A stretch of DNA of 64,000 bases from Lineus longissimus (taxonomy: Eukaryota > Nemertea > Pilidiophora > Heteronemertea > Lineidae). This document shows positions 23,910 to 37,069 of this stretch, one piece after another; position 1 is the first letter of the stretch; each line of letters begins with the position of its first letter. The position numbers were made by a program, and so were the translations under genes. Location of the stretch: the NCBI RefSeq assembly GCF_910592395.1, contig NC_088317.1, positions 18,028,039 through 18,092,038 on the forward strand, in the 5' to 3' direction. The notes beneath the pieces were generated by a model. The model was not told the DNA's origin, made no database searches, and saw only the letters and a list, made by a program, of their open reading frames with translations.

Positions 23910-24245
23910 TCTACACCCTGTATTTTTTTAGCCTATTTTGGGGACATGTTTTTTTGGCTTTTTAGCTTAATTTGGGGACATTTCGTCGTGCCAATTTGCC
24001 TGAACATCGACGTCCTTATTGACTGACATTGTCACATGCACCTGAAAACTCATAATTTTAGGATGAAAAGTATCAAATTAGGCCATTTAGGATGAGATTT
24101 GGTCGTTTAAGGTGTCAAAAAACGCTTCAGGGGTTCAAATTACCCCTTAAAAAAAATAATAATAATTTTGTTTTCTTTCCTATTTTGGGGACATTTTTTC
24201 AGGGCCTAATTTGAGGACATGCCAAATTTCCTACACCGTATAGCG
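23910..24245. repeat. Segment with four dispersed TTTKRGGACAT motifs
   Basis: AATTTGGGGACAT-type words (ATTTTGGGGACAT, AATTTGGGGACAT, ATTTTGGGGACAT, AATTTGAGGACAT) occur four times, near 23935, 23969, 24182 and 24211, each preceded by a 'cct' or 'ctt' pyrimidine stretch. The region begins 'ctacaccctgta' (about 23911) and ends 'ctacaccgta' (about 24231) in direct orientation. It could be the body of an unrecognised element with flanking short repeats. Confidence 0.4.
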
Positions 24246-24249
24246 GTGT

Positions 24250-25690
24250 GAAAATGATGTAATCGAAAGGCCTGTCATCTGAGTTCTACATAAATGTTTC
24301 AGGATGGATCAAGTATGAAGCGTCAAGCCAGAAGACAACATCTCCGTAGTAAACCCAACTTCATCTGTTAACTTTAACGCACTTACATGTAACTTACGCA
24401 ATGAATTTTACCAAAAAATACAGACTCAAGCAACAGTGTTATGGCAATTCTATCGAAATAGTTCTCGCCTTTCGTGACTTCCACTGAAAAAGTTGACCAA
24501 AAGACATCTCTGCAGCCCATACAGTAACCTTTCGACAAGACAAGATCGATGAACTCAGTATCTTGGTTTTATATCAACTTAGCTGATTAAAACCAGTCGT
24601 GAACCCTTATGGGAGAAAACTTCTTTAGCGTATATCCCCGGTGAACTCGTCTACACAGGGTGCATGGTGTAAAGTGTCACTACACTTACAATGAAGAGTT
24701 ACAAAGGTTTCAATCACTTATTGGAGTGTAAGTTGATCGTACCATAACTGTGTGGCTCATGAGATAGAGCGCCTTAATCAGCTTACTATACAAATGATTT
24801 GTTGTTGTAAAAACTATAAAAAAACACTCTTTTCTATTCAAATCATAAGTTATCATCAAACTATCAATCCCTAGAAGACAATATTTTTGTTTCTCGATTA
24901 AAAAGACAAATGCAGTCAATATTGGTGACTCCACTGAACTATAAACCCACAAGATGTTATTTCTTAAGACAGGATATAGGGTAGACTGGCCTCATTAGCC
25001 TTTGTGTGGGCAGCTAGTCTTGGCGAAGGAAACTATACACCTTGGAGTTGATTGGAGTGTGTAGGCCCCACTGTGTAAGGAAACTCCCTGACTCTCACCA
25101 GTCTATCTAAAGCACGCCGAAGACGGAAGCAGTGCTCTGACAATGTGATGAAAATTTCCTTTTTTGATTACCTGGATGGCTGGAACCAGGAAAGCCAGTT
25201 ATAACTTATCCCTGACAAATCGTGCAAGCTGACTCAGCAAACTGCTAAAAGCTGTGCGACTCAAACTTCAATCCTTTGGCTAATTGTAAACTGAAATTAT
25301 ATCTTGACTTCAAAGCCCAACATGAAGAATGCTGCTTTTTAAATGTTGCATCGCTATATTATTACACGAGGAATCTTTAAAAAGATAGTAAAAGCAGGAT
25401 TCGAATATTGTCCTCAAAGGTACGGCTCCGTCATCATGGTCATTACGTGCGGTGAAGAAAATGTGGATTACACGGTTGAGGTGTGAGCTAACTAATCATG
25501 CTTGCATGGATTAATAAATTTTTGCCATTGTCAAAGGTTGCAATGATGTAACAATTTCAGCTTTCATCCTAAGAACGCATGAAAGAATCTGGTTTTAGGA
25601 GTAGGGACTTTTCTTTTAAGCAAACGGATATCAAAGTGATAGACTCTGAAACTTACTTTTCAGACTGTTTATCTTATCTCGAAGAAAATA
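24250..25690. other. Non-genic sequence
   Basis: No supportable gene. A lone A-box-like TGGCTCATGAGATAGAGCGC (24752-24771) has no B box downstream and is not called as a tRNA. Confidence 0.35.
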
Positions 25691-25694
25691 ACGT

Positions 25695-25918
25695 TTTCAT
25701 TCAGTGACACTCTAACACATTATCATTTAGAGACAATGACCGTCAGAGACACTCTTGACAATTTTTCAGTTCAGAGAGATCAGAGACTAACACGTCTTCA
25801 GTTGGAGACACGCTTAACACCTTTTCATTTAGAGACACTCTAAACACCTTTTCATTTAGAGACACTCTAACATTTTGGTTGAGTTGGAAACACTATAACA
25901 CTTCTTCAGTTAGAGCGA
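25695..25918. repeat. Diverged short tandem array, ~26-30-bp unit
   Basis: Units of the form GAGACACTCTAACACCTTTT followed by catttag recur about eight times. The middle ones are clearest (around 25811, 25834 and 25862), and outer ones decay to 'gacactctaacacattatcatttag' on the left and 'gaaacactataacacttcttcagttag' on the right. The gradient of divergence outward is typical of an array homogenised at its centre. Confidence 0.75.
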
Positions 25919-27921
25919 CTTTGTTTTTTTACCTCGCCTCACATCTTCTCACCTCAACACATCCCAACCAAGGTACCACGGTATTTTTCACCAATACATC
26001 AGATCGCTCCAATCTAGATATTTAGATGCAATCTTCGTCCTACAACAACCGATTCATCTAACGTATTGATCTATTGATTTCAGCATTGTTCGTATTAGAC
26101 AATAATGTCTTAGCTTAGAGTGAGGACGACTCGCCGATGACGCAGCCTCAATGGTTATTTGTCTTATCAACTCAAGCAGAAAATCACGCCTTGTCTGATC
26201 GGATGGCTTTAGGTGGGGTGACAGGAACACGGCCAAGTGAACAGTTCGAATTAGAAAGTCAGATAGTGGAGGCTGATTGGCTGCTTGATGTTTTAAAGGA
26301 CTACAACGTTAGTTCCAAAATTAGAGAATAAAACTTGAAATGTGTAAATATGGACTGCAAATAAAATGAACTGAATGTCCCTTTAAATCATGGGAGGCTA
26401 TTCTCTGGAAAACAGGGAACAAACTCCTACCCTTGAAATCGGCATTCACTTTGTTTTGAAGGCGTTTTCTTTGTTTCAGGATTTCAAGTTACAGCCAAAA
26501 TGGCGGTGCCTATGGTCAACATCATATACATCCTTCCACCATTATCAAATGATAATAGTAATAATGTCGCACCTTCAATGCTCCCATTCTACAGTAAAAA
26601 AGGAAGACGTCACAACCAGAGACTAGTCCTGCCGAAGACGTCACAATCAGAGACAAGTGTTGTATTTCAAATAACAGAATGTTTTCAGAAAAATATCACC
26701 ATTTACGCTAATGTTTCTGCCTCAAGTTCCTAGCAATACTTTTAACATCGAAATACAGTAATTGCCCGGCTATAATCGGTGTCAACTTCACTGACAAATG
26801 AATCTCACTGGTAGCTTAACGCTAATGGACCGATCCCCTAGGAAAACTAACGCGGAGGCAGATGGTGTGTTGTTAGGGTGTCGTGTTCATTAAATCTATT
26901 GAGAGTATGATCGCACATAAAACCGGCTATTTTTCTTATCCTTAATGATCTAGCCACTGTTAGTGACTGATTTGAAATTAAGACACTTTTTGATAGAATC
27001 ACCCCTAAATGAATGAATTGGGGCTTAAATCACGTCAGTTAAGTCTCCAAACTGTCGTCTTTGGAGCTGTATTTAGAGATCACCCAACTACACTGGGATG
27101 CTTTTCACATATCTTACGCCAACGGACGAAAAAGCAACGATAACGAGTGGGCAATGTAGCAACAACAACTGGATCATATTTCAGCAGATTAACTTTTCAA
27201 ATGGACAATGTTGCATCTCTTATTCTTGGTCACTGGAGAATGGTGACGCATAAAGCAGTCCATTACTCCCTTCATGCGAAAATGTCATTTGTATACTCGA
27301 CAAAGCAGCCACCAGAGCTATATTTGGTGGGGATGGGTAAGGAGGCGTCTGTGTATCTTTGTTCAAGAAGATTTACGAAGCAAATCGGAATAACTGTCTA
27401 TCTAGACTTTCTATACAACTGTAGCTGAAAGCGACTAAGCCACATTTGTTTGATACCTTTGGCAATGTCTTGTACGACTTTTACAATCTTGAAAGTGGAA
27501 GAGCAATAAGTTATAAACGGCTGTTTCACTGCGGGCAAGAACTGAGTAAGCGAAATGTTTCATATTGCTTACACTGTCAAAGGATGATGCCGTTAGCACC
27601 GATATTTTACCTGGTGAGGTCAGTATACGGTAACAGAAACCCTTTGTTCTCGAAATAAGGGTTACCAGTTCGTTTTACGCACCCCATTAATTATCAATTT
27701 CAATTATTGAATAAACTATAACTTTGTAGTTGACAAGCCAATTACTCTAGCCTTCCAGGTGCATACAGCCTCACAAACAGACTACCCCTAGGAGAGCGGT
27801 CCAGACATAGAAGACTTACCAGACACAAAGGAAGGCACAAAGCTTTGTTCAATAAGTTACAATATTTTCCTTGCAGAGATAACCCAGGTTTTACGTGAAG
27901 AACAGCTTGTTCACCAGAAGA
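25919..27921. other. Non-genic sequence
   Basis: No supportable gene. It contains a 31-bp-spaced pair of GAAGACGTCACAAYCAGAGA units (26603 and 26634). Confidence 0.35.
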
Positions 27922-28085
27922 AGATCAGTGGCATAGTGGTCCGCCAGACTCCGTCATCAACAGGAGGTACTGGGTTCGGCTTTCCAAAGAATCGCATCTG
28001 TTTCAGAACTGTGCACCTGAGCAAGTCACTAAATACTACAGTGCTTTTCTTGACCCAGGGGTATAAATGGGTAGCAATAGAATGG
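27922..28085 (+). mobile_element. tRNA-derived SINE with conserved central domain
   Basis: Head: CAGTGGCATAGTGGTCCGCC (A box), then TACTGGGTTCGGCTTTCC (B box, about 27968-27985). Body: GTGCACCTGAGCAAGTCACT (28011-28030), then cttgacCCAGGGGTATAAATGGGTA (28050-28074). This is the best-preserved match in the window to the central domain seen in several invertebrate SINEs. No open frame of the element is meaningful. The 3' tail is not clearly delimited and may be truncated. Confidence 0.78.
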
Positions 28086-31000
28086 TCTCCCAGCATTTTG
28101 GCGTTTTTACTGGCAAATAGAAAATCTTTACCTCAAATTTCTTAAGATTCTTTCTACATATACAGCCAACACACATGACGGACATTGAATACGAATTGCT
28201 GTAATGGATCATGAAAGCACTTAGTGATTGATGAGACCCTTAGAAGTCAATTTAAGTTTCAAATTTCCAAGCTGACAGCCAAAATTGAAAATTCGTGACA
28301 GGGAGTCTTTGTTGGTTGATTTGGCGAGGCTTATCCACCATCGAACTGAGTATCTGCTTGAAATCTAATTGCAGTTGTTGAACAGTCAGAGAGACTGCAT
28401 ATCTTGGAAGTTTGGGCGTACATGGGTCCGTGAAATGACCTGTGTATTAAGTGACCTCGAGCAAGTCGCTAGGCGTATTTACCACTCTCTTAATCTAATA
28501 AACATTCATTTCACTAATTTTTCTGGGCTCGAAAGTAGGTACCAAATTCTCATCACTATAAATTCTTTCCTCCCTGTATTGGATTTGTACTTCGCGATCT
28601 TTAGCGAAAAGTTTCATTTACAGGATTCAATACCGGTACTCAATCTTCGACTCTTTTTGAGTGGTGATGTGACTTTCTGAGCAAGCGCTATTGAACACTG
28701 ATTACTTTTCAGTGGTAAGCTAGGACGCCATATCAAGTGTTATTTATTATCATTATTACTATTACTATTACTAAGACAGAGTGGATAGAGAGAGCTGGGG
28801 GTTGGTGACATTAAGAAGTATTCAGAGCGCTCACATCAAAACACGACACCTCGCGAGTTATGCAAAAAAAAGTCATTATGGGCTATTATAGAGAGGAGTG
28901 ACCTATCTGGGTACTCTCTGATATTAAAGCCACGAAGGATTTACTGAGAGTGACTTACTGACACCATAATGGGCATGACCTTTACAGGTATGGAGACGGT
29001 TTTGAAAGAAAACACCCTGGTATTGTTTGGACAGATTACTTGGATTTAGAGATAACCCCGTGCGACTAACTTTCATGTTGGAGTGACATTTCCAAAATTC
29101 GCTTCTTTTAGTAATAGTGAAAAAAAAGAATTCGTTTGAACAGCATATCAGTCAGGAGTAACTCAACAGCAGATGAAGGGGTTTACAGAGACAGTGGGGC
29201 TGGATATCATCAATTTACGGACAAAACTTTATCATGTCACAAACCATCATTGACTGTATAAAAAAGCAAGACAGGTTAACATTCTACACAACTCATATCT
29301 GATATAATATGTGAAACACCTTTGTTGAAATACCTCCAAGGGCCTAAAAATAGAAAATAGAAAAATATAGAAAAATATATTTCTAAGGATGGACTTTTGT
29401 TTTTATTTTTCTTTGTCTTGGAGGTAAAATACAGCTACATGTATGCAAAGATGAAATAGAAAATCATTCAGAACATTTGATCAGTGTTATCTATACAATT
29501 GCCATTTAAAAACTTGGTGGGTTCACAACTTTGATGGCAGTGACAAGACATGATTTATTTCTGATACCAATAATGACCAGGAAAGTATCGCTTGACAAGT
29601 GAAATAAATCTAACGATCAGCCCATTAATTGAAAGTCAATAAAACATGTTAAAGCAAACTAATACCATCTTACTGATTGTGACTTTGTCCTGGGACAAAT
29701 GGAAATTATGATTCAACACCACAGAATAATTTTCTAGTACAATGATTAGGATGTTTGTTTTGGTTTTCTATTACAAACAATGGTCATTTTGCTCAGCTAC
29801 AATTATTTGTACTTAGGTACATTTCCGCAGCCCGCAAAAAGGCACTTTTCTGGCTGGGAATTCAAAAATGGGGTTAAAGGCCCTTTAAAATGCATCTGTT
29901 GCCATAGCCTGACAAAACATATCACAGCTCGTGCTCTACGTGCTAAGATCAATTGACTAATTGAAATAAATTCAATGGGAAAACAAAATTTGTTTCCAAA
30001 ACATGTTGCAAAGATTCCTTTTAAAAATAAGAGACAACTGGTTGAATAGTGTCTGAATCACATATGTTTTGTTATCGTACACATAAATAAACCAAGACAA
30101 TCAATTCATATATATCATTGATTAACCAACCTTTCAATGGTCAAGATTTTTAAGAAAATCACCTGAAACATATAGGCGCACAGCTTGTGGAATCATTTTT
30201 TGCAAACTTGTTATTATCACTCGTTTCATTTACAAGATAGGCCAGTGAAATCAACATATCAAATAGTTACCCTTCGGTATGATATCTGACTGGTTAAGCA
30301 TCAAGCGAAGGCTGTTGCAGAATGCCAAGTTCTCATTTCAAGGATGGTGACTTAGGTCAAGCTAAAGAACAGATCACCCTTTTCAACTTGAATTGATACC
30401 CCCTACGGAGGAAAACCATCGGAGGAACGAATAATTCTAAACCCCCAAATCTCCATATTCATGCAAACCAATGGATCGAGAAGAAAAAGTAACCAATTGG
30501 AAAACAGGTATGAAGAGTCAAGGTTTCCTGACCTATCACATTGTCACAAATAACCTGATGGTTTCGACGCCGCCATGAGATCTGGCCAACTGCGCCCGGG
30601 GATATCAAAACGTTTCTACACGGAGACCAATAGGAAGGTAATAACCTCTAGTAACAATACCTTTTGTCGAATAAGTCTCATAAAGACTCTCACATGATTA
30701 AGAAAAACATATTTTTTGTGTCGTCTCCGAACATGCCCAATAATGGCAATGCCCAGATGACATATTTCTATTTTGAGAGGAACTACCATGAGCTCTGGCC
30801 AATTTGCTTCTTTCCGAGGGGAGATGCTGAACTTCTCCGAGTTATGGGGTCAGCCTCTGTTGATTTCGTAATGGCGGAAAAATCAATGCTGACCCATACG
30901 ACGGTCTTTTTTCCTCACAACAGTACGAGGTGGCGTGGATTAGGAATGATGATGAACCACAGGGAAAATGTGACATCTTCCTGTACTGAGACCAGTAGAA

Positions 31001-34000
31001 TGCAATCACCTCATACATGAGAGTTCCTGAAAAGAAACCTTATTGTCCACAAGTTCAGCAGGCTGAAGCAAGTAACCGATCTGTCCCTGAGTTTTGAACA
31101 GGAAATTAGAAGGTATCTTTTTCTTAATGTCAAAGTAGGCTCAACGCTACTCGTGCAAAATTCACTTCATCCCAACCAAAGTCCTTTCGCAAGTACATAG
31201 TAATGTGACTTCCAAAACATGTCAAAGATGCCTGACTAGCTTACGATGACCTATCATGTCTCGAGGGAAAACAGGTTTTCATATCAGGGGAGAAACCTGA
31301 GTAATTCACGAAAGCTGAATCATGAGATTCGTCAGCTTCAGTTATCATCGCAGAGAGACATGTAGCGTGTATTCATCACAATGGTGTAAGGCTACTGACC
31401 CGTCATAAGCTGTTTTGTCATAAATGAGTATTGAATACCCGCCAAGGTCATATGAAAGGCAGGACTGGCGAAGCCGCAGATAGGTGTGCAACGGGCAGAG
31501 ACACGGCGAAGGGGGAAATGTAATGACCTATCATAAGTCTTTTTACATCTTCCCAAGCAACTAAGTTCATTGGGTTCTCATCTTTAAATGTCAAACCTAC
31601 CAAAAAAACTTCACACTGTCACATCAGAATATTTTCCTTCGCAGCCTCCTAATAGGCTATATACAATTATTGGTGGCTTTGCTTTAGCCTGTCATTTGAT
31701 GTTACTTATTATAAAAGGGATAAAAACTACAATACGGTGACTCCGCCGCTCTGGCCTTTTTTAAAGATACACCAGCATCCTATGATCGATGAAACTAAAA
31801 ATAAGAAAATTGTTGGTGAAATGAGGTTGTTGCATTTTTCCTAATTCACCATTGCATTCTTGGATTTTCTGCAAGAAAGCAGTTTAAATGAAATGGGACA
31901 TAAGCAATTTCAAAAGTTATTGAAGTGTTGAAAATAATTAGAATTGGAGTCTGTGCACGCAAGTGTAATTACCCTCAGTACATCTGAGTGTAATTAGCAT
32001 GAGGCTATTAACATGGAAAGCCGATTCCATGCAAAGAGGCATGCAGGTTTTCATGTTGAATAGCAAACATCACAAATTCTCAGTATCGATATAATCGGTA
32101 TATTTGTGATGAACTCATCAACCAACTACCTATATGAATCGGCTTGTACCATGTTCGTGCTCGACACGTGCGATAAAAAAGCTTGTCTGCAACACGTTTA
32201 AGGTAATCACATTGATAGAGCATTTAGCTACAAGAAAATGCCAACATATATGCAAAAACAAATGATGAATTAGTACGAAAAATTGGATAGCGCTCAAATC
32301 AGAATAACCTGTGGCCTCCCCCCATCCCTCAAACTTTTTACCCCAGCGCTGGACATAACATGCTAGGTGGACTGATCCCCATGCGAGGGTAATGCCCAAT
32401 TTGTTATAAAACCTTTGGCAGTAATGTAACTTGTTGCGTCATTGATCATCGTCTCAGCATAGATGATTTGATCCAAAGAGGCAGAAAATCTCACCAATTT
32501 GGATAATGGCCATTTTTGTCATTATGATACTGACCAAAACCTATAAGAACATGGATATTTATAACCTTAGCAACTAGCACTTACAGCACCTATTAATGCT
32601 GACCAATCATTTGCAATATTGTCAGTTCTGAATATCAGAGGAGGAGGAGTTCTGGTTGATCTGATAAATTTGCCAAAAAAATTTACAACGTTTTGTCCCT
32701 AGCACCATATTCGTGATATGATGACCATCCTTACTGCCGCCCCAAACATATCCGATGACATGACAGTCTTCTTCTTTCCTGATCTGGCCGAGCTATCACA
32801 CCGAGAAAATGGCTATTAAGATGTCGGTTGATGAAATTAGGCAGAGTAAGATTTACTGATATCGGTAAGATTTGACGTCGAGTAGACCCAAGGGTTGGCC
32901 AAATACTGTTTGTTTCTCTATCCAAGTCAATAGTTGTTGAAATAAGCTTCCTAACGATGCTGGTGTGTCAATGTTTCTTGGCGGTAATGCTGTCGAGAAC
33001 AACAACAGGCCAAGTAGGTGATGGAAATCGCGTCTTGAAACCTCATAAAAGTACAGCTTGAAGAGAGAACAGAAAGCTTGGAGGCATCTTTATACATCTA
33101 TTGAAAGTTGCAAACTTCGTAGAACTCCAATTGTTTTGAAACTTTGTGAATACTTGTAATTTTAAAAGTGTTACTTGCCTAGGAAAAATGTTTTGTTTTT
33201 GGTGAACATTGGTGATAGAAACTGCCACAAACAAATTCAAAGGCTTTTTCTTGAAGTTTTTGTTGGATTGTGATCACCACTGGTTCATAACAATAAATGG
33301 TCTGACTGAATACTTTCAGTTTTTTTCCAAAGACTGGAATTTCCCGGATAACTTGTGTTCGTAATAAACAGCAGACGCTTAAACCTTCAAACCTCCAAGG
33401 CATCACAGATTTCAACCAGATGAATGGCGAATAGCCCACGCAGACAAACAGGCCGGATTATATGACAGCGTACTCTAAGAACAAACATGACAAAACTCTT
33501 CAGTCCAGACACAGAGCATCTGTCTCAAGGCGAGATCACTTCAGAATGAAAGAATTCAATAGAGGCAGCAACAGATCAAGTCTTAGTCCTTTCGTATATT
33601 TCAACATTTGGAACAAACCAAGTAGCAACATTTTAACCCAACTTTAGGGGCTTCGACTGTCTGTGTTGAAACTGTAAGCGAAAAATGAAGCTGCAAGCAA
33701 AAGCTTGTCCTGAGGAATTGTAATTTTTCCTATCAGAGCAAACTTTTTGACTGCTGCACATTTGCTTCAAACCTACTTAAAATTCCACAGCATCTTTTAA
33801 GATTTCAACCCAACCTTGACTTGACAGGAGCCGCGTCAATTGTCCGTATCAAAGCTCTTAGTAAGACTCCAAGCAATATTCACTGAATTCTGATAGGATA
33901 TTTAAATCCGTTCTGTGATTTACTTGGGTGAGCTGGTGATGAATGGTGGATCCAGAGAACTTAACAAAATACTTGTTTGAACGCAAAGGTCTGTCACGTT

Positions 34001-36948
34001 CAATGCTGTCAGATTGGATTTTCTGATGAACCTCGTTCAGCCAATATTGAAATATAGATGTGTTCTGATGTAGGCATATCAAATTTCAACAATCAATTCA
34101 CATGTGTGTGAGGAAGGGTAGGCCTATCTGACCCAACCTGATACCCACTGCACAATTTTGGCCAAGTCTCTTTCCACTCCCCTTCCTTTCTACCACCAAA
34201 AAATTCGTCCGCCCTCATAAACCAAGTGCAAATATGAAACAGTGAAGTCAAAAGCCATTATTCTGATGGATGAAACTCACAAGCAGTAACCGAGATATTA
34301 GATTTCAGAATCTAATCAAGAACACGAATATGTAAGATAGATAGCTCTTGGGGCAATCTAACAGTTCGAAATGCTGCAGCCACCCGTGAAGACATTTTGG
34401 CCGGAGGATATCAAAGTCTTGACAGGGTGAAGATGGATTGGTCATTTACACTTCTGGTAGCTGAGAAGATATGGTAATACTTCAATTTATATGATGAAGT
34501 CGGATTGCTAGTCAGCTGAGAGAGACAAGAAGAGATGAGAAGCTCGGCACAAGGACAGTAAAGGTTCTTGAAAAACGAAAACCTCCAGTCTCCAAGCAGC
34601 TAAAAGGTTTCCCTTTGCATTTCTGATGTGAACAGGAACAAGAAGGTACCAAGGTCAAGCCCATCAAACCAGAACACTTTCAATTGAAACACCTGCACTG
34701 CAAATTTGACAAAGAGACCCGCCGAAAGTCTTGCACCGACGCAGGGACCTCTTGACCACTAGCTAATGACTCGTTGCTACCAGACCACTGGGGCTGCTGG
34801 TCCAAACAGCCTTGAGCCAGATTTAGATTCATCCCCTTGGAGCCATTAAGAACTTCCAGCACTCGGTAAGTGGAACAACTGTTGACCAACTATGCATCAG
34901 AACTTCTCCGAACGTCTCGAGGCCATCACAAGTTGAAACCATAAAACCACTAGTGAGAGAATGTCAACAGCTTATATATATATCCTTTGATGTTAATGGC
35001 GGTCGATCAACAAGATTACACGTATTATCTGTCCATAATATGTCATAAGGGTCACAAAGGCCAGAGACTTATTGCTGGCGAAGGGCATGATACCTTATCC
35101 AAGAACAGATATCCGAACTGAGCTTTCGTTATTTCCTCTTAAGGGTTATAAATAAATGGATTCTATTTGCATGATATTTGATAATTCTTCGAGGTCAAGG
35201 GTCAGTTATGGCACAAGGGCTTAAAATCCACCTGTGGCCATATATAAGTTTGCTTCTCCATCAAAGTGTAACTTTTTTAGTTCAACTTGCCTCCATCCTT
35301 ACATATGGGGTATACATCACAAGTATCACAAATCACATTATGTGTGAACAAAATGATGAAGATGAACGCTTTCTAATAAAAAAACCTTTCCGGTGGCCAT
35401 TTTCCTGTGCTGGCACTTCAAATAGCTATAATGTTGGAAGTGACGAAGCTGTGGTCAGACTCGGCGCATAAAAAGTGATATATTAGCTTGTGGCTCTGGG
35501 CAACTTGAGCATAAAGTGATTAGCAGGAGATCAAAGCATGATTTCTTATCTCGGTAAACGAATTTGCAGAAGTAAACAGGTAGATAATGTCAAGGAGAAG
35601 AGATATCTGAAGGCGACGCCTTGGTAAGGGGTGAAATTTCATCAGAGATGATACCGACCTAGGAAGTTTAGGAGGATCCCTTTTGGTTAGTGCTGGTATT
35701 TGGAAATTCAGGAAATTGCTGAGTCACCCTTGCAACATCTAACTGAATTGACATGTTTTATCCCAAATGCATCTCACCTATATATTACACTGTTTGGAGA
35801 TACGGGCAAAGAAGGTCTAGCCGGCTTGGCCGAAATTAGTCAAGGTACCGGTAAAGCCTCGGAGATTTTGTTAACAGTAAATTTATTTCAAAACATACAT
35901 CACTTTTTGCACCTATTTCAAAACATATCTATGAGCGTCAGGGAAAACGGTATCAAGTTTGACACTTAAGAACAGGAACTTTAATGAAGAAAGCCTTGAA
36001 TTTATTTCATTTAATTATTCATGAAATAATCTTATGTAAGTAGACAAAAAGCTTTAAAATACTGCACCGAACTGTACCCAAGAGATAGAGCATTGGCTAC
36101 AGATGGTGTGTTGAAATAAATTAATCATGAAGTTTGGATCTTTCAGCCTAATTAGGTGGCCATAGCATGACTTGAAAACAAATGGCCAATTTGTTTTGCA
36201 ATGTTTCAGACTGAAAGTGAAAAAAATGGTGTAGCATCTGATTTTAACAATTTGTGAAGATTTTATTTTGAGGTAAAATTTTGCTGCAATTCCTGGCTCA
36301 CATTTTCGAAGAATATCAAAGTTATGTATGCTGTAAAGTGAAATGAATTAGGTATCATTTAGGCCTCAGTGATTTGATGTCACAGCCAAGACAGACTGGG
36401 TTGGAATACCTCTGCAGGTTTTGATGAAGCAACCACAATACCTTCAGTTTAAATTCCTACATATCTTAAGAGCTCAAAAGCAATTTTTCGGACGAATGTT
36501 CACTGCGTGCGCTCGCTTTGAGACTTCACGTTTAAAGGCTATTATGTGACCCCCGAGTGACACCATTCATGACTGAGTGATTTCCCCTCGCCATTTCATG
36601 TGACACCTGTAATGTCATTGCATGTACAAATTAACATCGCGTTAATGAGAATCTCTTAGAGCCACTAATTGACATTGCTGAAGTGCAAACACCGACAATC
36701 TCAATTAGCGCTAACGAGAGGGTGGGGACGGTAAGAATGTCAGAGAAGGTCAAAAGGAACTGAGGTCAGAAGAGTCAAGGTTTTGTCCTACAACGTGTAC
36801 AACCACAACCTTTGGCAACGGTGATGATCATGAAAGCCGAGTTGTTCAAAGAGTCAACATGTTGCATTTTCATCACTTTATCACTAACTGTTTCACCCAA
36901 CACAGCAAGTTTGAAGTTTCCAGGCGAAGTGGTAAAGAAAATAATAAA
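28086..36948. other. Large non-genic interval
   Basis: I find no convincing exon over nearly 9 kb. The open frames (for example 28369-28680, 30664-31020, 35178-35471 and 35700-35969) have no recognisable domain and no consistent splice partners. A (TTA/CTA)-rich microsatellite lies at 28744-28778. Confidence 0.4.
28744..28778. repeat. Trinucleotide microsatellite
   Basis: A TTATTATCATTATTACTATT-type run of imperfect ATT and ACT triplets, directly after non-genic DNA. Confidence 0.7.
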
Positions 36949-37067
36949 AGTGAGGTTTCGCAGCCACCCGATTAGGCCCAACGACGACGTTTATATATTG
37001 TGCGAGTTCACTCGAACAAAGATAAACGTCGTCGTAGGGGCTAACCGGGTGGTTGCGAAACCTCACT
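36949..37067. mobile_element. 119-bp hairpin MITE-like element
   Basis: The left arm begins AGTGAGGTTTCGCAGCCACC (36949) and the right arm, on the opposite strand, begins AGTGAGGTTTCGCAACCACC (37067). The arms are 46 bp (36949-36994 and 37022-37067) and match at 42 positions, leaving a loop of only 27 bp. The loop itself holds a small CGAG/CTCG hairpin. This nearly complete fold-back with GC-rich arms in AT-rich surroundings is typical of a miniature inverted-repeat element reduced to its ends, or of a recent inverted duplication. No target-site duplication is certain (flanks aataataaa and aatcataaa). A transcript would form one long stem, so small-RNA production is possible but not shown. 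Confidence 0.8.
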
Positions 37068-37069
37068 AA

